Position numbers and translations under genes: made by a program. The notes beneath the pieces are model-generated. The model made no database searches. It was given only the letters and a program-made list of their open reading frames with translations, and was not told the DNA's origin. From Geobacteraceae bacterium GWC2_53_11 (lineage in GTDB: Bacteria; Desulfobacterota; Desulfuromonadia; Geobacterales; Pseudopelobacteraceae): a stretch of 64,000 bases of DNA. Location: positions 14,030-78,029 of the forward strand of contig MGZJ01000043.1 of NCBI GenBank assembly GCA_001802645.1, written 5' to 3'. How positions within the stretch are numbered: the stretch's first letter is position 1; the number at the start of each line of letters is the position of its first letter. Positions 8,240 to 18,716 of this stretch are shown piece after piece.

Positions 8240-9645
8240 TCAGTACCGATAATATAATACGCAAAATATCTAGAAATGCTTTGTTGATGACCTGTTTTGA
8301 GATGGTTGTCAGATATGGTATTACTATAATAGTATTACCTGTTGCGTTGAAAAAGCTTGAAAACGCCGAGCTTGCATACTACCTGTTCATTAGCACGCTC
8401 ATGGCACTTTCATTTTTAGCAGACAGCGGATTTTCGCAAACAATTGTGCGATGTACTGCCTATTTCAAAGCCGGTGCTATGGAAATCCCCGAACGGGTAA
8501 CAGAACTCTCGCTTGCTGAAACACAAAATATGCCAAACTGGCAAGCGATTGGTCGGCTGATTGCGACGAGCAATCGCATCTACATTATAATAGGGCTCGC
8601 CGCAACGGTTCTTCTTTCCACTTTCGGTGTAGGTGCAGCTTTAAACATAGTATCTCAGCAAAAAAACCAATTATATGCTTGGATTACATATTCTCTTCTC
8701 ATAATACTCTCCTTTATCATATTGCAGGTATCACGTTGGTCTTCAATCCTTCAGGGGCTAAATGAAGTTGCACGTGCAAAGCGTATAGAGCTTGTTGTTG
8801 GTGTAATCAAATTAAGTGGTACCGCATCTGCTCTGCTTGCCGGTTTTGGCGTTCTTGGTGTCGTTTCTGTTATGATTGCGGCATCAGTTCTTAATCTAAT
8901 CCTTACAAGAATGGCTGTTCGCCAAATCTCCCTTGAAAATGGAGTGCATAAAGAATACGAAATATATGACGCCGAAATGCTTAAGAGGCTTTGGCCAGCA
9001 ACTTGGAGAATGGGTGTGATTTGTTGGGGGGCTTACCTTATCTATTATGGCAGTTCGCTTGTGATATCTCAAATACCTGATGCAAAGCAGATTGCCTCTT
9101 ATTTACTGACATTTCAGGTTGTGACGCTGCTATATCGTTTTTCTACATCACCGTCTTTAGTTTATCAGCCTCAGATTGCAGCTGCGATGTCTAGAGGTGA
9201 TTTGACTGTTGTAAACAATCTCACTTTGAAAATTGTGAGATACTCTTTTGCAATGTACCTAATTGGTGGTGTGCTGATTTACATTTTTTCAGCAGATATG
9301 CTTAATCTTATTAAGGCTAAATCACAACTGTTGAATGGCGATATTTTGCTCATCATGTTAGTAATGTATTTGCTGGAAATGCACCATGCTATACACGCAG
9401 GTATTTACATGTCGTCAAACCACATTCCATTCATGATGCCGGCGATATATTCCGGTGTAGCAATCATTGTAGCAGGTTATTTTTCAGTACAATATTGGGG
9501 AGTTTATGGTGCCGTACTCTCACAATTATTTGTACAGGCAGCATTCAATAACTGGTACCCCATTTACTTGTCACTGAAAATACAGAAACTATCTTTTGCT
9601 AATTATTCTAAAAGTATATTTTTGTGGAGTCGAGATGTTCGGTAA
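8236..9645 (+). CDS. polysaccharide biosynthesis flippase (Wzx-like)
   Basis: Multi-TM protein within an O-antigen-type cluster; ATGA overlap with the preceding gene. Confidence 0.7.
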   Translation: MISTDNIIRKISRNALLMTCFEMVVRYGITIIVLPVALKKLENAELAYYLFISTLMALSFLADSGFSQTIVRCTAYFKAGAMEIPERVTELSLAETQNMPNWQAIGRLIATSNRIYIIIGLAATVLLSTFGVGAALNIVSQQKNQLYAWITYSLLIILSFIILQVSRWSSILQGLNEVARAKRIELVVGVIKLSGTASALLAGFGVLGVVSVMIAASVLNLILTRMAVRQISLENGVHKEYEIYDAEMLKRLWPATWRMGVICWGAYLIYYGSSLVISQIPDAKQIASYLLTFQVVTLLYRFSTSPSLVYQPQIAAAMSRGDLTVVNNLTLKIVRYSFAMYLIGGVLIYIFSADMLNLIKAKSQLLNGDILLIMLVMYLLEMHHAIHAGIYMSSNHIPFMMPAIYSGVAIIVAGYFSVQYWGVYGAVLSQLFVQAAFNNWYPIYLSLKIQKLSFANYSKSIFLWSRDVR

Positions 9646-10483
9646 AATGAGTAAACTCGTTTCAGTCTGTATTCCAGTGTACAATGGCGAAAAATATATT
9701 GGCGAGACTATACAATCAGTATTGGACCAAAATTACACAAATATTGAAATTCTAATCCAAGACAACGCGTCTACTGATGGCACATGGAAACTGCTTCAAG
9801 AGTATGTTCGTAATTATTCAAACGTTTCTATCCAATGTAATCCCCGCAACTACGGTATGGCAACAAACTGGAATATTGTAACAAGTCGTGCGCAAGGCGA
9901 GTATTTACTACTACTAAGTGCCGATGATACACTAGATGCTGAATTTTTAACCCGATGTTTAAAAATGTTTGCCGAATGTGATACGGATATCGTAACTACA
10001 AATCATTATTATCTGCGCAATGGAAAGCGTGACCCACGCCCACAGCTAGTGCCAGCTGGTGAGTATGCCTATTTTGCTCACTTGGTGCTTAAAAACAATC
10101 CGTTCTCGATTAACTTTACCTTGTTTAGTCGGAATGCAATACATCAATTAAGCCATAATGGGAATCTCTTTCGGCGAAGGCTTCTGACCTGTGACTACGA
10201 TTTATGGTTACGAGTATCTTTTTATAGGTTACGCGTGTGCTATTTGAATGAGTGTCTTGCGAGCTACCGAATGCACAGCGATAATCTTTCTCGGCAAGCA
10301 AAGCGTATGCTACGTCATACGGGATTAGTGATTTTATCCCATAAAAAAAGGCTCAAGGAATCTGCAAATATCGCGTATCGTATGACTATTCTTCGATTTT
10401 TATACCGTTATATGAGGCTAGTATTAAAAAGGGAGTACGACCCTCGTATGTTTAGGACCCTTTGGTGCGAGCTGTGGCGATAA
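9635..10483 (+). CDS. glycosyltransferase family 2
   Basis: LVSVCIPVYNGEKYIGETIQSVLDQNYTNIEILIQDNASTDGT; LLSADD. Confidence 0.93.
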   Translation: MFGKMSKLVSVCIPVYNGEKYIGETIQSVLDQNYTNIEILIQDNASTDGTWKLLQEYVRNYSNVSIQCNPRNYGMATNWNIVTSRAQGEYLLLLSADDTLDAEFLTRCLKMFAECDTDIVTTNHYYLRNGKRDPRPQLVPAGEYAYFAHLVLKNNPFSINFTLFSRNAIHQLSHNGNLFRRRLLTCDYDLWLRVSFYRLRVCYLNECLASYRMHSDNLSRQAKRMLRHTGLVILSHKKRLKESANIAYRMTILRFLYRYMRLVLKREYDPRMFRTLWCELWR

Positions 10484-10485
10484 TA

Positions 10486-11604
10486 ATGAAACTACTTATG
10501 ATCACGGGGTCATTTCCGCCAATGCCATGTGGTGTTGGTGATTATAGCGCGAAGCTTGCGGGCGCCCTTGCTGCGCGTGGTGATCTATCTGTAATTGTTC
10601 TAACCGACCAAAGGGCGGCATTAAATACACCTCCAGCCGGAGTTACTGTGCTTCCTTGTGTGAAGGACTGGACTTGGCGCGGTGTTGCGCATTTACTGCG
10701 ACTTGTGCATGAACAAAACCCAGATATTGTTCATATTCAATACCCTACCGCTGGGTATGGCACTGCTTGGGGGATCCAGTTTGTGCCATTTTTACTGCGT
10801 ATTGTTGGGGTTCGTGTTGTGGAAACTTGGCATGAACCAACGCGTTTTCGTTGTTTACCAAATTCCTTATCCGGCAGACAGCCCATCATTGTTGTAGAAC
10901 CTGACTATGTAATGCGCGTGCGTTTCTATTACCGCCCACTGATTACACAGCGCATACGTTACATTCCTTTGGCGCCTAGCATTCCAAGTGCTACAATAAG
11001 TGTGGCTGAAAGCAGCGAGTTGCGGGCAAGCTATGCATCGCCAGATGAGCGCATTTTGGTTTATTTTGGTTTTGCTATACCTAACAAGGGAATAGAGCAA
11101 ATCTTCGAAGTAGCGGACCTCAAGAGAGATATAATTATTCTAATTTGCTCGCTGGATTCAGATAATGCCTACCATCGTAAGCTGTTGGCTTATATCGCAT
11201 CATCTTCATGGTCAACTAGAACTGTTATTACAGGTTTTTTGGAGCCGGAGAATGTGGCGAATTTGCTTCGAATTGCGGATGCTGCTGTTTTTCCGTTTGT
11301 TGAAGGGGTCGGGATGAGAAATACATCTGTTTTAGCGGCCAAGCTCCAAGGTACGTTTACGTTGACCACTGCACTACATAGGCAGGGATATGATGATGGG
11401 GAAAATGTATTCTATGTACTGCCTGGAGATTGCGCTGCAATGCGAGCTGCTCTAAATCAATATGCTGGCTGCCGCAGCACATCCTCAGTTGATTCAGTGC
11501 AGTCTTGGATAACAATTGCCATGAAGCATGTAGCTGTTTATGAAGAACTAAAGTTCAACAATTTTACGTGTAAGGATACATCCCATGTTGTTGATGGCGG
11601 TTAA
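10486..11604 (+). CDS. glycosyltransferase family 4-like
   Basis: MKLLMITGSFPPMPCGVGDYSAKLAGALAARGD; PDIVHIQYPTAGYG. Confidence 0.85.
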   Translation: MKLLMITGSFPPMPCGVGDYSAKLAGALAARGDLSVIVLTDQRAALNTPPAGVTVLPCVKDWTWRGVAHLLRLVHEQNPDIVHIQYPTAGYGTAWGIQFVPFLLRIVGVRVVETWHEPTRFRCLPNSLSGRQPIIVVEPDYVMRVRFYYRPLITQRIRYIPLAPSIPSATISVAESSELRASYASPDERILVYFGFAIPNKGIEQIFEVADLKRDIIILICSLDSDNAYHRKLLAYIASSSWSTRTVITGFLEPENVANLLRIADAAVFPFVEGVGMRNTSVLAAKLQGTFTLTTALHRQGYDDGENVFYVLPGDCAAMRAALNQYAGCRSTSSVDSVQSWITIAMKHVAVYEELKFNNFTCKDTSHVVDGG

Positions 11605-11667
11605 CATATTTATTTCATGTGTGTGTCGATGCTTATAATACCGATCTGGTCGCTAGGACAGTAAATA

Positions 11668-13089
11668 ATGGAAGTTACGTGGATAGGGCTGATAATACTT
11701 CCTTTGGGGCTACTACTCGCATTCCTATCACCTCGATGGCTATATTACCTGACGGTATTTTCGATACCTTTTTCGGCGACTGCACTTTTAAATTCTGGCT
11801 CGGAGTCTTCAAAGTTTGCAGTGCAATATCTCGGTATGCTCTGGATGATTCGTTACTGGATAACTCGAGGAATGCGGTTGATTCAGATTCCAACATTGCG
11901 AATTAACAAGGAAAGTTTTGCACCATTTTGGCTATGGTTTTTTGGGGTAGTTGTTACTGCCTCCATGATCATGCCTTACTTAATAAGGGGCAAAGATTCA
12001 GTAATTTTTGGTGAACCTTCATATAGTTCAGTCTGGGTTCCAATTGAGTTGACTTGGGAAACTGCAAAATATCCGGTACCGGTTCTTTTTGGCATATTGT
12101 TCGCGACTACAATCGCTATGGAAAATGCAAATGCCATGAAATTACGAAATACACTTCGTGTTTATGTTTTATCCGGCGTATTTCTTGCAGCTTGGGGAAT
12201 GGTTCAGTTTTTGTGTTCAAATGTGCTACATTTGCCCTATCCAAGTTTCGTTTTCAACACCTCAGAGCTTACTACTACGCAAGGTTATCTACAGATGACC
12301 GAAAGTGGAATAAATAGAATTGCATCGGCATCACGTGAACCTTCGATGTTCGCCAAGCAATTATTAGTAATTCTTCCTTTGTTATTGTATGGATTATTTA
12401 CTCGTACAAGGCTGTTTAGCAGGTCTTTGGATCTTTATTTTTTGGTATTTATGGCTGTTATGATTTTATTATCGACGGCATCGTCAGGATATATTGGATT
12501 GCCAATAGTTTTTGGGTTGAGCGTGGCAGTTCTTATGTTTTCTGGGAATAAATTATTAGCTTTTCGGATAATCTGTATTATTTCTCTAGTGATAGTCGTC
12601 GGATTTTTATGTGCGTATATGTTGATGCCAGAAACAATAAATAGTATTTTGAGTGAAACACTATTTAATAAGCAAGAGTCGGGCTCAATGTTTGTACGAT
12701 TAGCTTCATTAGCATATGCTTGGCCTTATTTTGAGAAATATCCAATAATCGGAGCTGGGTGGAATTTTGTAACTAGCTATGATCTCATAGTTTGTTTACT
12801 TGCGAATGTAGGCATTGTAGGTTTATCAGCCTTTACGATATTCGCTATTCAACCAATAATTCGTACGATGAAATTGTTAAAAAATATACCCTCAGATATT
12901 CTATTAAATTCTAATCCAGTCATAACGTATGCAATTGGCACAGCAATTTCTCAAGTGCTTTTACTTGTACTTGCGATTATTGGAGGATATGAATTTTACC
13001 TTGTATATTCATATATGACGATAGGTCTGCTATATGCAGCAAACTCTCAACTACATTTGATTAATGTGGCGACTAGAATTAAAAATTAG
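11668..13089 (+). CDS. O-antigen polymerase/ligase-like membrane protein (Wzy candidate)
   Basis: Multi-TM; RIASASREPSMFAKQLLVILPLLLYG; STASSGYIGLPIVF. Confidence 0.7.
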   Translation: MEVTWIGLIILPLGLLLAFLSPRWLYYLTVFSIPFSATALLNSGSESSKFAVQYLGMLWMIRYWITRGMRLIQIPTLRINKESFAPFWLWFFGVVVTASMIMPYLIRGKDSVIFGEPSYSSVWVPIELTWETAKYPVPVLFGILFATTIAMENANAMKLRNTLRVYVLSGVFLAAWGMVQFLCSNVLHLPYPSFVFNTSELTTTQGYLQMTESGINRIASASREPSMFAKQLLVILPLLLYGLFTRTRLFSRSLDLYFLVFMAVMILLSTASSGYIGLPIVFGLSVAVLMFSGNKLLAFRIICIISLVIVVGFLCAYMLMPETINSILSETLFNKQESGSMFVRLASLAYAWPYFEKYPIIGAGWNFVTSYDLIVCLLANVGIVGLSAFTIFAIQPIIRTMKLLKNIPSDILLNSNPVITYAIGTAISQVLLLVLAIIGGYEFYLVYSYMTIGLLYAANSQLHLINVATRIKN

Positions 13090-13124
13090 AGTTTATTGTA
13101 TGGCTAATAATTAATTGGATATTT

Positions 13125-14114
13125 ATGAAGCTACTTATAGATAATAGATGGTTCGGAGAGACTGGAATTGGACGTTACGCACATGAAATTATTAAACGTA
13201 AACCTGATGAAATAGAAGTTACGTATCTCAAGCGACATTGGAAAATAAAAAATCCTGTGTCGCCTTGGTTACTTGCTATGGATATAAATTCCAGTAAAAC
13301 CGACTTGTTCTGGAGTCCCGGTTTCATGCCACCAGCTTGTGGTCTGATTCCTTACGTAATAACCGTTCACGATTTGATTCATCTTCACTATGGCAGCTCT
13401 CTTCACCGGTTTTATTACAATCAAATCATACGTAGACTATTGCATAATGCAGCATCGGTTTTGACAGTCTCTGAATATTCACGAACTGAATTGCTTAATT
13501 GGTCGGGTCTTTCTCCAGAAAAAGTCGTTGTCACTTATAATGCAGTTGGTGCTGATTTTTGTTATAGCGGGATCGCATATCGCCCTGGTTTTCCATACAT
13601 ATTATATGTTGGTAACAGGAGAAATTATAAAAACATTCATCGCTTGATTGAGGCGTTCGGGTTAGGGTGTGCTAACCCTGAAGTAAAACTTGTTCTTTCT
13701 GGGATGGAAGATCCAGAACTTTTGGCTTTAGCTAAAAGAGCCAAGATGGATAATAGAATTGTTTTTCTTGGCAAAATCAAAGAAGAGGATTTACCTGCTG
13801 TATATCGCGGTGCACTTGCTGTTGCGTACATATCACTTTATGAAGGTTTTGGATTGCCACCATTAGAAGCAATGGCATGTGGAATCCCTGTGATTGCTTC
13901 AAACGTTACATCAATACCTGAAGTTGTGGGTGATGCCGCCTTGTTGGTTGACCCTTTGGATATAGAGGAAATAGCAAATGGGTTAAAACTACTAACAGAA
14001 GACAATGAGTTGCGTGCTAATCTAAGACAAGCAGGTTTAAAAAGAGCGCAAATGTTTAGCTGGGACAGAACTGCAGACCTTACTTGGAAAGTGTTGAATG
14101 AGGTCGCTAGATGA
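13125..14114 (+). CDS. glycosyltransferase family 4
   Basis: GIGRYAHEI, YEGFGLPPLEAMACGIPVIASNVTSIPEVVGDAALLVDP. Confidence 0.95.
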   Translation: MKLLIDNRWFGETGIGRYAHEIIKRKPDEIEVTYLKRHWKIKNPVSPWLLAMDINSSKTDLFWSPGFMPPACGLIPYVITVHDLIHLHYGSSLHRFYYNQIIRRLLHNAASVLTVSEYSRTELLNWSGLSPEKVVVTYNAVGADFCYSGIAYRPGFPYILYVGNRRNYKNIHRLIEAFGLGCANPEVKLVLSGMEDPELLALAKRAKMDNRIVFLGKIKEEDLPAVYRGALAVAYISLYEGFGLPPLEAMACGIPVIASNVTSIPEVVGDAALLVDPLDIEEIANGLKLLTEDNELRANLRQAGLKRAQMFSWDRTADLTWKVLNEVAR

Positions 14115-15022
14115 ATGTGGCTTTAATTTGCCCCACTCTTAATGCGGGGAAAACTACAGACAATTTTTTCAACGCTCTTAAAAAACAATCGATAAAACCA
14201 GATACTTTACTAGCAATAGACTCATCGTCAGATGACAATACGTTGGATCTCTTTAAAAGTAATGAATTCCTCATTCACCAAATACCCCGCACTTCCTTCA
14301 ACCATGGCTTTACACGCCAATTAGCCCTGTCGCTTTGCCCAGATGCAGACATATTTATCTACATGACTCAGGATGCTGTACTTACAAGTCCTCACTCAAT
14401 CAAAAATTTGCTGGCACCATTTGAAGACAAAAATATTGGAGCCGTTTGTGGCCGCCAGTTGCCTCATGAGAATGCAATGCCAATTGCTGCCCACGCAAGG
14501 TTGTTTAACTATCCTGCCAACTCATCAATCAAATCAAAAGATGATATTCCACGAATTGGTATAAAGGCAGCATTTCTTTCTAACTCTTATTCGGCATACC
14601 GACGCACAGCTCTTATGGATGTAGGTGGTTTCCCTTCGAATGTTATTCTAAGCGAAGATACCTATGTTGGAGCTAAAATGTTACTAGCCGGTTGGAAGCT
14701 TGCCTATTCAGCAGATGCTACCTGTAACCACTCGCACAATTACAGCATGATAGAGGAGTTTCGCCGCTATTTTGATATCGGGGTTTTCCATGGCCGTGAA
14801 TATTGGTATTTAGAGTTACTTGGGAAGGCGGAGGGAGAGGGTAAAAAATTTGTATTGTCTGAACTAAAATATTTAGCACAAAATGCCCCGTGGCTGATTC
14901 CATCAGCTATTGTGCGTACTGGAATGAAGCTAATTGGATATAAACTAGGCCAGTGCGAGCGGAGTATGCCGCTGTGGCTAAAACGTAAATTGAGTATGAA
15001 TAAGGGATATTGGAAAGATTGA
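14111..15022 (+). CDS. glycosyltransferase family 2 (rhamnosyltransferase-like)
   Basis: ALICPTLNAG..KQSIKPDTLLAIDSSSDDNT; FNHGFTRQLA; YMTQDA. Confidence 0.88.
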   Translation: MNVALICPTLNAGKTTDNFFNALKKQSIKPDTLLAIDSSSDDNTLDLFKSNEFLIHQIPRTSFNHGFTRQLALSLCPDADIFIYMTQDAVLTSPHSIKNLLAPFEDKNIGAVCGRQLPHENAMPIAAHARLFNYPANSSIKSKDDIPRIGIKAAFLSNSYSAYRRTALMDVGGFPSNVILSEDTYVGAKMLLAGWKLAYSADATCNHSHNYSMIEEFRRYFDIGVFHGREYWYLELLGKAEGEGKKFVLSELKYLAQNAPWLIPSAIVRTGMKLIGYKLGQCERSMPLWLKRKLSMNKGYWKD

Positions 15023-15084
15023 AACAACAGCGAATGTTTGAGAAGTAATTGATACTAAGATTCTACGAAGGAACTCGAAATATA

Positions 15085-15551
15085 ATGAAGAAAAAAATAC
15101 TTGTAACGCCCTGCATGGTAAGCCGCTACCGGTCTATGGCAACGGAGAGCAGGTACGTGACTGGTTGTTTGTTGAAGATCATGCCCGCGCTTTAGTTGTG
15201 GTTCTTATGAAAGGTGAGGTGGGTGAAACATACAACATTGGCGGGCATAATGAACAGACGAATCTTCATGTGGTTCATACGATATGCGAACTCCTTGAAG
15301 AGTTAGTGCCTGATCGCAAGGCTTCAGGCCTTGTCAACTATCGCGACCTGATAACTTTCGTAAAAGACAGGCCCGGTCACGATGCACGCTATGCCATAGA
15401 TGCCAGTAATATTAAGCGAGAGCTGGGATGGACTCCGCAGGAAACATTTGAAAGCGGTATGCGTAAAACAGTGCAATGGTATCTCGATAACAAAGCATGG
15501 TGGCAGCGGGTCATCAGCGGCGACTACAAGCTTGAAAGGTTAGGTGCATGA
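15085..15551 (+). pseudogene. rfbB: dTDP-glucose 4,6-dehydratase with large internal deletion
   Basis: ATG-AAG-AAA-AAA-ATA-CTT-GTA-AC (RfbB-type N-terminus MKKKILVT) is joined out of frame to [34 protein letters not shown]...[23 protein letters not shown]. Confidence 0.9.
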
Positions 15552-15552
15552 T

Positions 15553-16440
15553 ATGAAGGGTAGAAAAGGGATTGTCTTGGCAGGCGGCACCGGATCCCGA
15601 CTGCACCCGGCGACGTTATCGGTTTCAAAACAATTGTTGCCGGTTTTTGACAAACCGATGATTTATTACCCCCTCTCTACACTCATGCTGGCAGGAATTA
15701 AAGAAATACTGATTATATCCACGCCGCAGGATACTCCGCGTTTTGAGCAACTACTTGGTGATGGCAGCCAATGGGGAATGAAGCTGCAGTATGCTGTGCA
15801 AGCCTCTCCTGACGGTCTTGCACAGGCCTTTATCATTGGCGAAACGTTTCTGAACGGTTCGCCTTCTGCTCTTGTGCTGGGCGACAACATTTTCTATGGC
15901 CATGATTTTCATCACCTGCTTGAAAATGCAATGAATAGTCAGCAGGGTGCCACCGTGTTTGCTTATCATGTTCACGACCCCGAGCGTTATGGTGTTGTTG
16001 AATTTGATACTGCAGGGATGGCAATAAGCCTGGAGGAAAAGCCAAGCAAGCCAAAATCCCATTATGCCGTCACCGGTCTATATTTTTATGACGAAACAGT
16101 TGTCGACCGTGCCAAAGCACTGAAGCCTTCACCACGCGGTGAACTGGAGATCACCGACCTGAATCGCCTATATCTTCAAAATGGTAACCTGTCGGTTGAA
16201 ATCATGGGGCGTGGCTATGCATGGCTAGATACCGGCACCCATGAAAGTCTACTGGAAGCGGGCCAGTTCATAGCTACGTTGGAGAAGCGGCAAGGACTTA
16301 AAGTAGCCTGTCCGGAAGAGATTGCCTGGCGCCACGGCTGGATAGACGATGCCAGGTTAATGGAGCTTGCCCAACCTCTTTCGAAAAACGGTTATGGTCA
16401 CTATCTGAGTAATTTATTACAGGACGGGATTCAATCATGA
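15553..16440 (+). CDS. rfbA: glucose-1-phosphate thymidylyltransferase
   Basis: [45 protein letters not shown]. Confidence 0.97.
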   Translation: MKGRKGIVLAGGTGSRLHPATLSVSKQLLPVFDKPMIYYPLSTLMLAGIKEILIISTPQDTPRFEQLLGDGSQWGMKLQYAVQASPDGLAQAFIIGETFLNGSPSALVLGDNIFYGHDFHHLLENAMNSQQGATVFAYHVHDPERYGVVEFDTAGMAISLEEKPSKPKSHYAVTGLYFYDETVVDRAKALKPSPRGELEITDLNRLYLQNGNLSVEIMGRGYAWLDTGTHESLLEAGQFIATLEKRQGLKVACPEEIAWRHGWIDDARLMELAQPLSKNGYGHYLSNLLQDGIQS

Positions 16441-16979
16441 AAATAATTTCAACCAATATTCCCGATGTGTTGATTATCGAGCCAGCCATTTATGGTGATG
16501 ATCGTGGTTTTTTTTACGAGAGCTTCAATCAGAAACAATGGCATGAAGCTACTGGCTTGAATACCACGTTTGTTCAGGACAATCATTCTCGTTCCAGTAA
16601 GAGCGTTTTGCGTGGTTTGCATTATCAGCTCCAAAACCCGCAGGGCAAACTGGTGCGGGCCACGGTTGGCGAAGTTTATGATGTGGCGGTTGATATGCGC
16701 CAAAAGTCGCCCACGTTTGGGCAATGGGTTGGAGTTACTCTTTCTGCCGAGAACAAGCGTCAGTTATGGGTGCCCGAAGGTTTTGCCCATGGCTTTGTAG
16801 TGGTGTCGGACGTAGCTGAGTTTCTGTATAAAACTACGGATTACTGGTACCCCGAATTTGAGCGAAGCATTATCTGGAATGATCCGCAGTTGGCTATTAA
16901 ATGGCCTGTTGAAGGTGAGCCATCACTGGCGAAGAAAGACGCTCATGGGTTGTCATTTGCTGAGGCGGAGAAATTTTAG
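16437..16979 (+). CDS. rfbC: dTDP-4-dehydrorhamnose 3,5-epimerase
   Basis: [44 protein letters not shown]. Confidence 0.96.
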   Translation: MKIISTNIPDVLIIEPAIYGDDRGFFYESFNQKQWHEATGLNTTFVQDNHSRSSKSVLRGLHYQLQNPQGKLVRATVGEVYDVAVDMRQKSPTFGQWVGVTLSAENKRQLWVPEGFAHGFVVVSDVAEFLYKTTDYWYPEFERSIIWNDPQLAIKWPVEGEPSLAKKDAHGLSFAEAEKF

Positions 16980-17033
16980 AAGTTTTGTTGTAGTGAATTA
17001 TTTTAAGCTTTGAGGAACCAGAGGAACAACATA

Positions 17034-18008
17034 ATGGCACAAAAGAAAGCTTTGATAAGTGGCATATCGGGCCAGGATGGCGCTTACCTGGCCAAACTAT
17101 TGCTCGAAAAAGGGTATGAAGTTCATGGTACGGCACGTGACGCCCAGATGTCCACGTTTTATAATCTTCAATTAATTGGCATCAAGGATCAGATTACCTT
17201 TCATTCCATGGCGCTTAATGACTTCAGGAGTGTTTTACAGGTATTGGACAAGGTAAAACCGGACGAGATATATAACCTTGCCGGGCAGAGCTCGGTGGGT
17301 CTATCTTTCGATCAGCCGGTGGAAACGCTCGAAAGCATCAGCGTCGGAACGCTCAACCTGCTGGAGGCGATCCGTTTTACCGGAAGATCCATAAAGCTGT
17401 ACAACGCGGGTTCAAGCGAATGCTTCGGTAATACCGGCGGCCATCCGGCCGATGAAGAAACCCCCTTTCGACCCCGCAGCCCTTATGCTGTTGCCAAGGC
17501 GACAGCCTTTTGGGAAGTAGCCAATTACCGCGAGGCCTATAACCTCTTCGCCTGCACCGGAATTCTCTTCAATCATGAATCACCATTACGGCCTGAACGC
17601 TTTGTAACAAAAAAGATCGTCAAGGCAGCTTGTCGTATTGCAGCAGGAAGCAGTGAAAAACTGCATCTTGGCAATATCTCCATCGCCCGCGACTGGGGGA
17701 GTGCCGAGGAGTATGTCGAAGCGATGTGGCTGATGTTGCAGCAGGATCAGCCGGAAGACTTTGTCATCGCCACCGGTGAGACCAATACGCTGGAAGATTT
17801 TGTTGCAGCGGTGTTCGAGGCTGTTGGTTTGAATTGGTGTGAGCATGTTATCAGCGATCCGTCGCTTCTTCGCCCTTCTGAAATTATGGTAAGCAGGGGC
17901 AATCCAGCCAAGGCACTGCAAAAGTTGGGATGGCAGGCAAAACGCAAAATGCGGGATGTCATTGAGTTGATAATTGATGCTGAGCAGAAGTCGAAAATCG
18001 AGGGCTGA
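17034..18008 (+). CDS. GDP-mannose 4,6-dehydratase family protein
   Basis: ALISGISGQDGAYLAKLLLEKGYEVHGTARDAQ; NHESPLRPERFVTKKI. Confidence 0.92.
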   Translation: MAQKKALISGISGQDGAYLAKLLLEKGYEVHGTARDAQMSTFYNLQLIGIKDQITFHSMALNDFRSVLQVLDKVKPDEIYNLAGQSSVGLSFDQPVETLESISVGTLNLLEAIRFTGRSIKLYNAGSSECFGNTGGHPADEETPFRPRSPYAVAKATAFWEVANYREAYNLFACTGILFNHESPLRPERFVTKKIVKAACRIAAGSSEKLHLGNISIARDWGSAEEYVEAMWLMLQQDQPEDFVIATGETNTLEDFVAAVFEAVGLNWCEHVISDPSLLRPSEIMVSRGNPAKALQKLGWQAKRKMRDVIELIIDAEQKSKIEG

Positions 18009-18011
18009 TTC

Positions 18012-18217
18012 ACCGCAGAGTACGCGAAGAACGCAGAGGAGAACCACAGGGAGTGGACCAATTATCTGAAAAAGTCATAGGGGCTGCAATAAAGGTTCAC
18101 CGTGAAATTGATCCAGGCCAGCTTCCCTTGGTCTGATAATCAATGTTCACTCGATGGCATCAAGAGGTTAGTTCATAACTTTTAGGGATTCTCGGCGTTC
18201 TCTGCGCTCTTTGCGGT
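18012..18217 (+). repeat. internally deleted GxxExxY-unit copy A
   Basis: ACCGCAGAGTACGCGAAGAACGCAGAGG ... CGGCGTTCTCTGCGCTCTTTGCGGT ends; internal part joined at ...ATCCAGGCCAGC/TTCCCTTGG... Confidence 0.88.
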
Positions 18218-18243
18218 AAGTAAGAAGTACAAGAACAATGATA

Positions 18244-18688
18244 ACCGCAGAGTACGCGAAGAACGCAGAGGAGAACCACAGGGAGTGGACCAATTATCTG
18301 AAAAAGTCATAGGGGCTGCAATAAGGGTACACCGTGAACTAGGTCCGGGCCTTCTTGAATCGGCCTATGAAATTTGCCTTGCGTATGAACTGCAAAACGC
18401 AGGGCTGATGATTGAGATTCAAAAGCCGCTTCCCGTGGTGTATCGAGGTGTTAAGCTCGATTGTGGCTATCGGATGGACATTGTTGTTGAAGGGAAACTT
18501 GTTCTCGAATTAAAGGCGTTAGAAAAAATTCTTCCCATACACGAAGCACAACTGTTGTCATATTTAAGACTCTCAGGAATATCCCTTGGTCTGATAATAA
18601 ATTTTCACTCACAATTACTTAAAGACGGCATCAAGAGGTTAGTCCATAACTTTTAGGGTTTATCGGCGTTCTCTGCGCTCTTTGCGGT
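18244..18688 (+). mobile_element. full-length GxxExxY unit copy B (candidate mobile/repeat unit with imperfect inverted ends)
   Basis: Same ends as copies A and C; contains the complete GxxExxY ORF. Confidence 0.55.
18285..18656 (+). CDS. GxxExxY protein (PD-(D/E)XK nuclease-like)
   Basis: GPGLLESAYEICLAYEL (GxxExxY) and RMDIVVEGKLVLELKAL (D-x(n)-ExK); GTG start lies just inside the left repeat end. Confidence 0.93.
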   Translation: MDQLSEKVIGAAIRVHRELGPGLLESAYEICLAYELQNAGLMIEIQKPLPVVYRGVKLDCGYRMDIVVEGKLVLELKALEKILPIHEAQLLSYLRLSGISLGLIINFHSQLLKDGIKRLVHNF

Positions 18689-18716
18689 AAATAAGAAGTA
18701 CAAGAACAATGTGATA

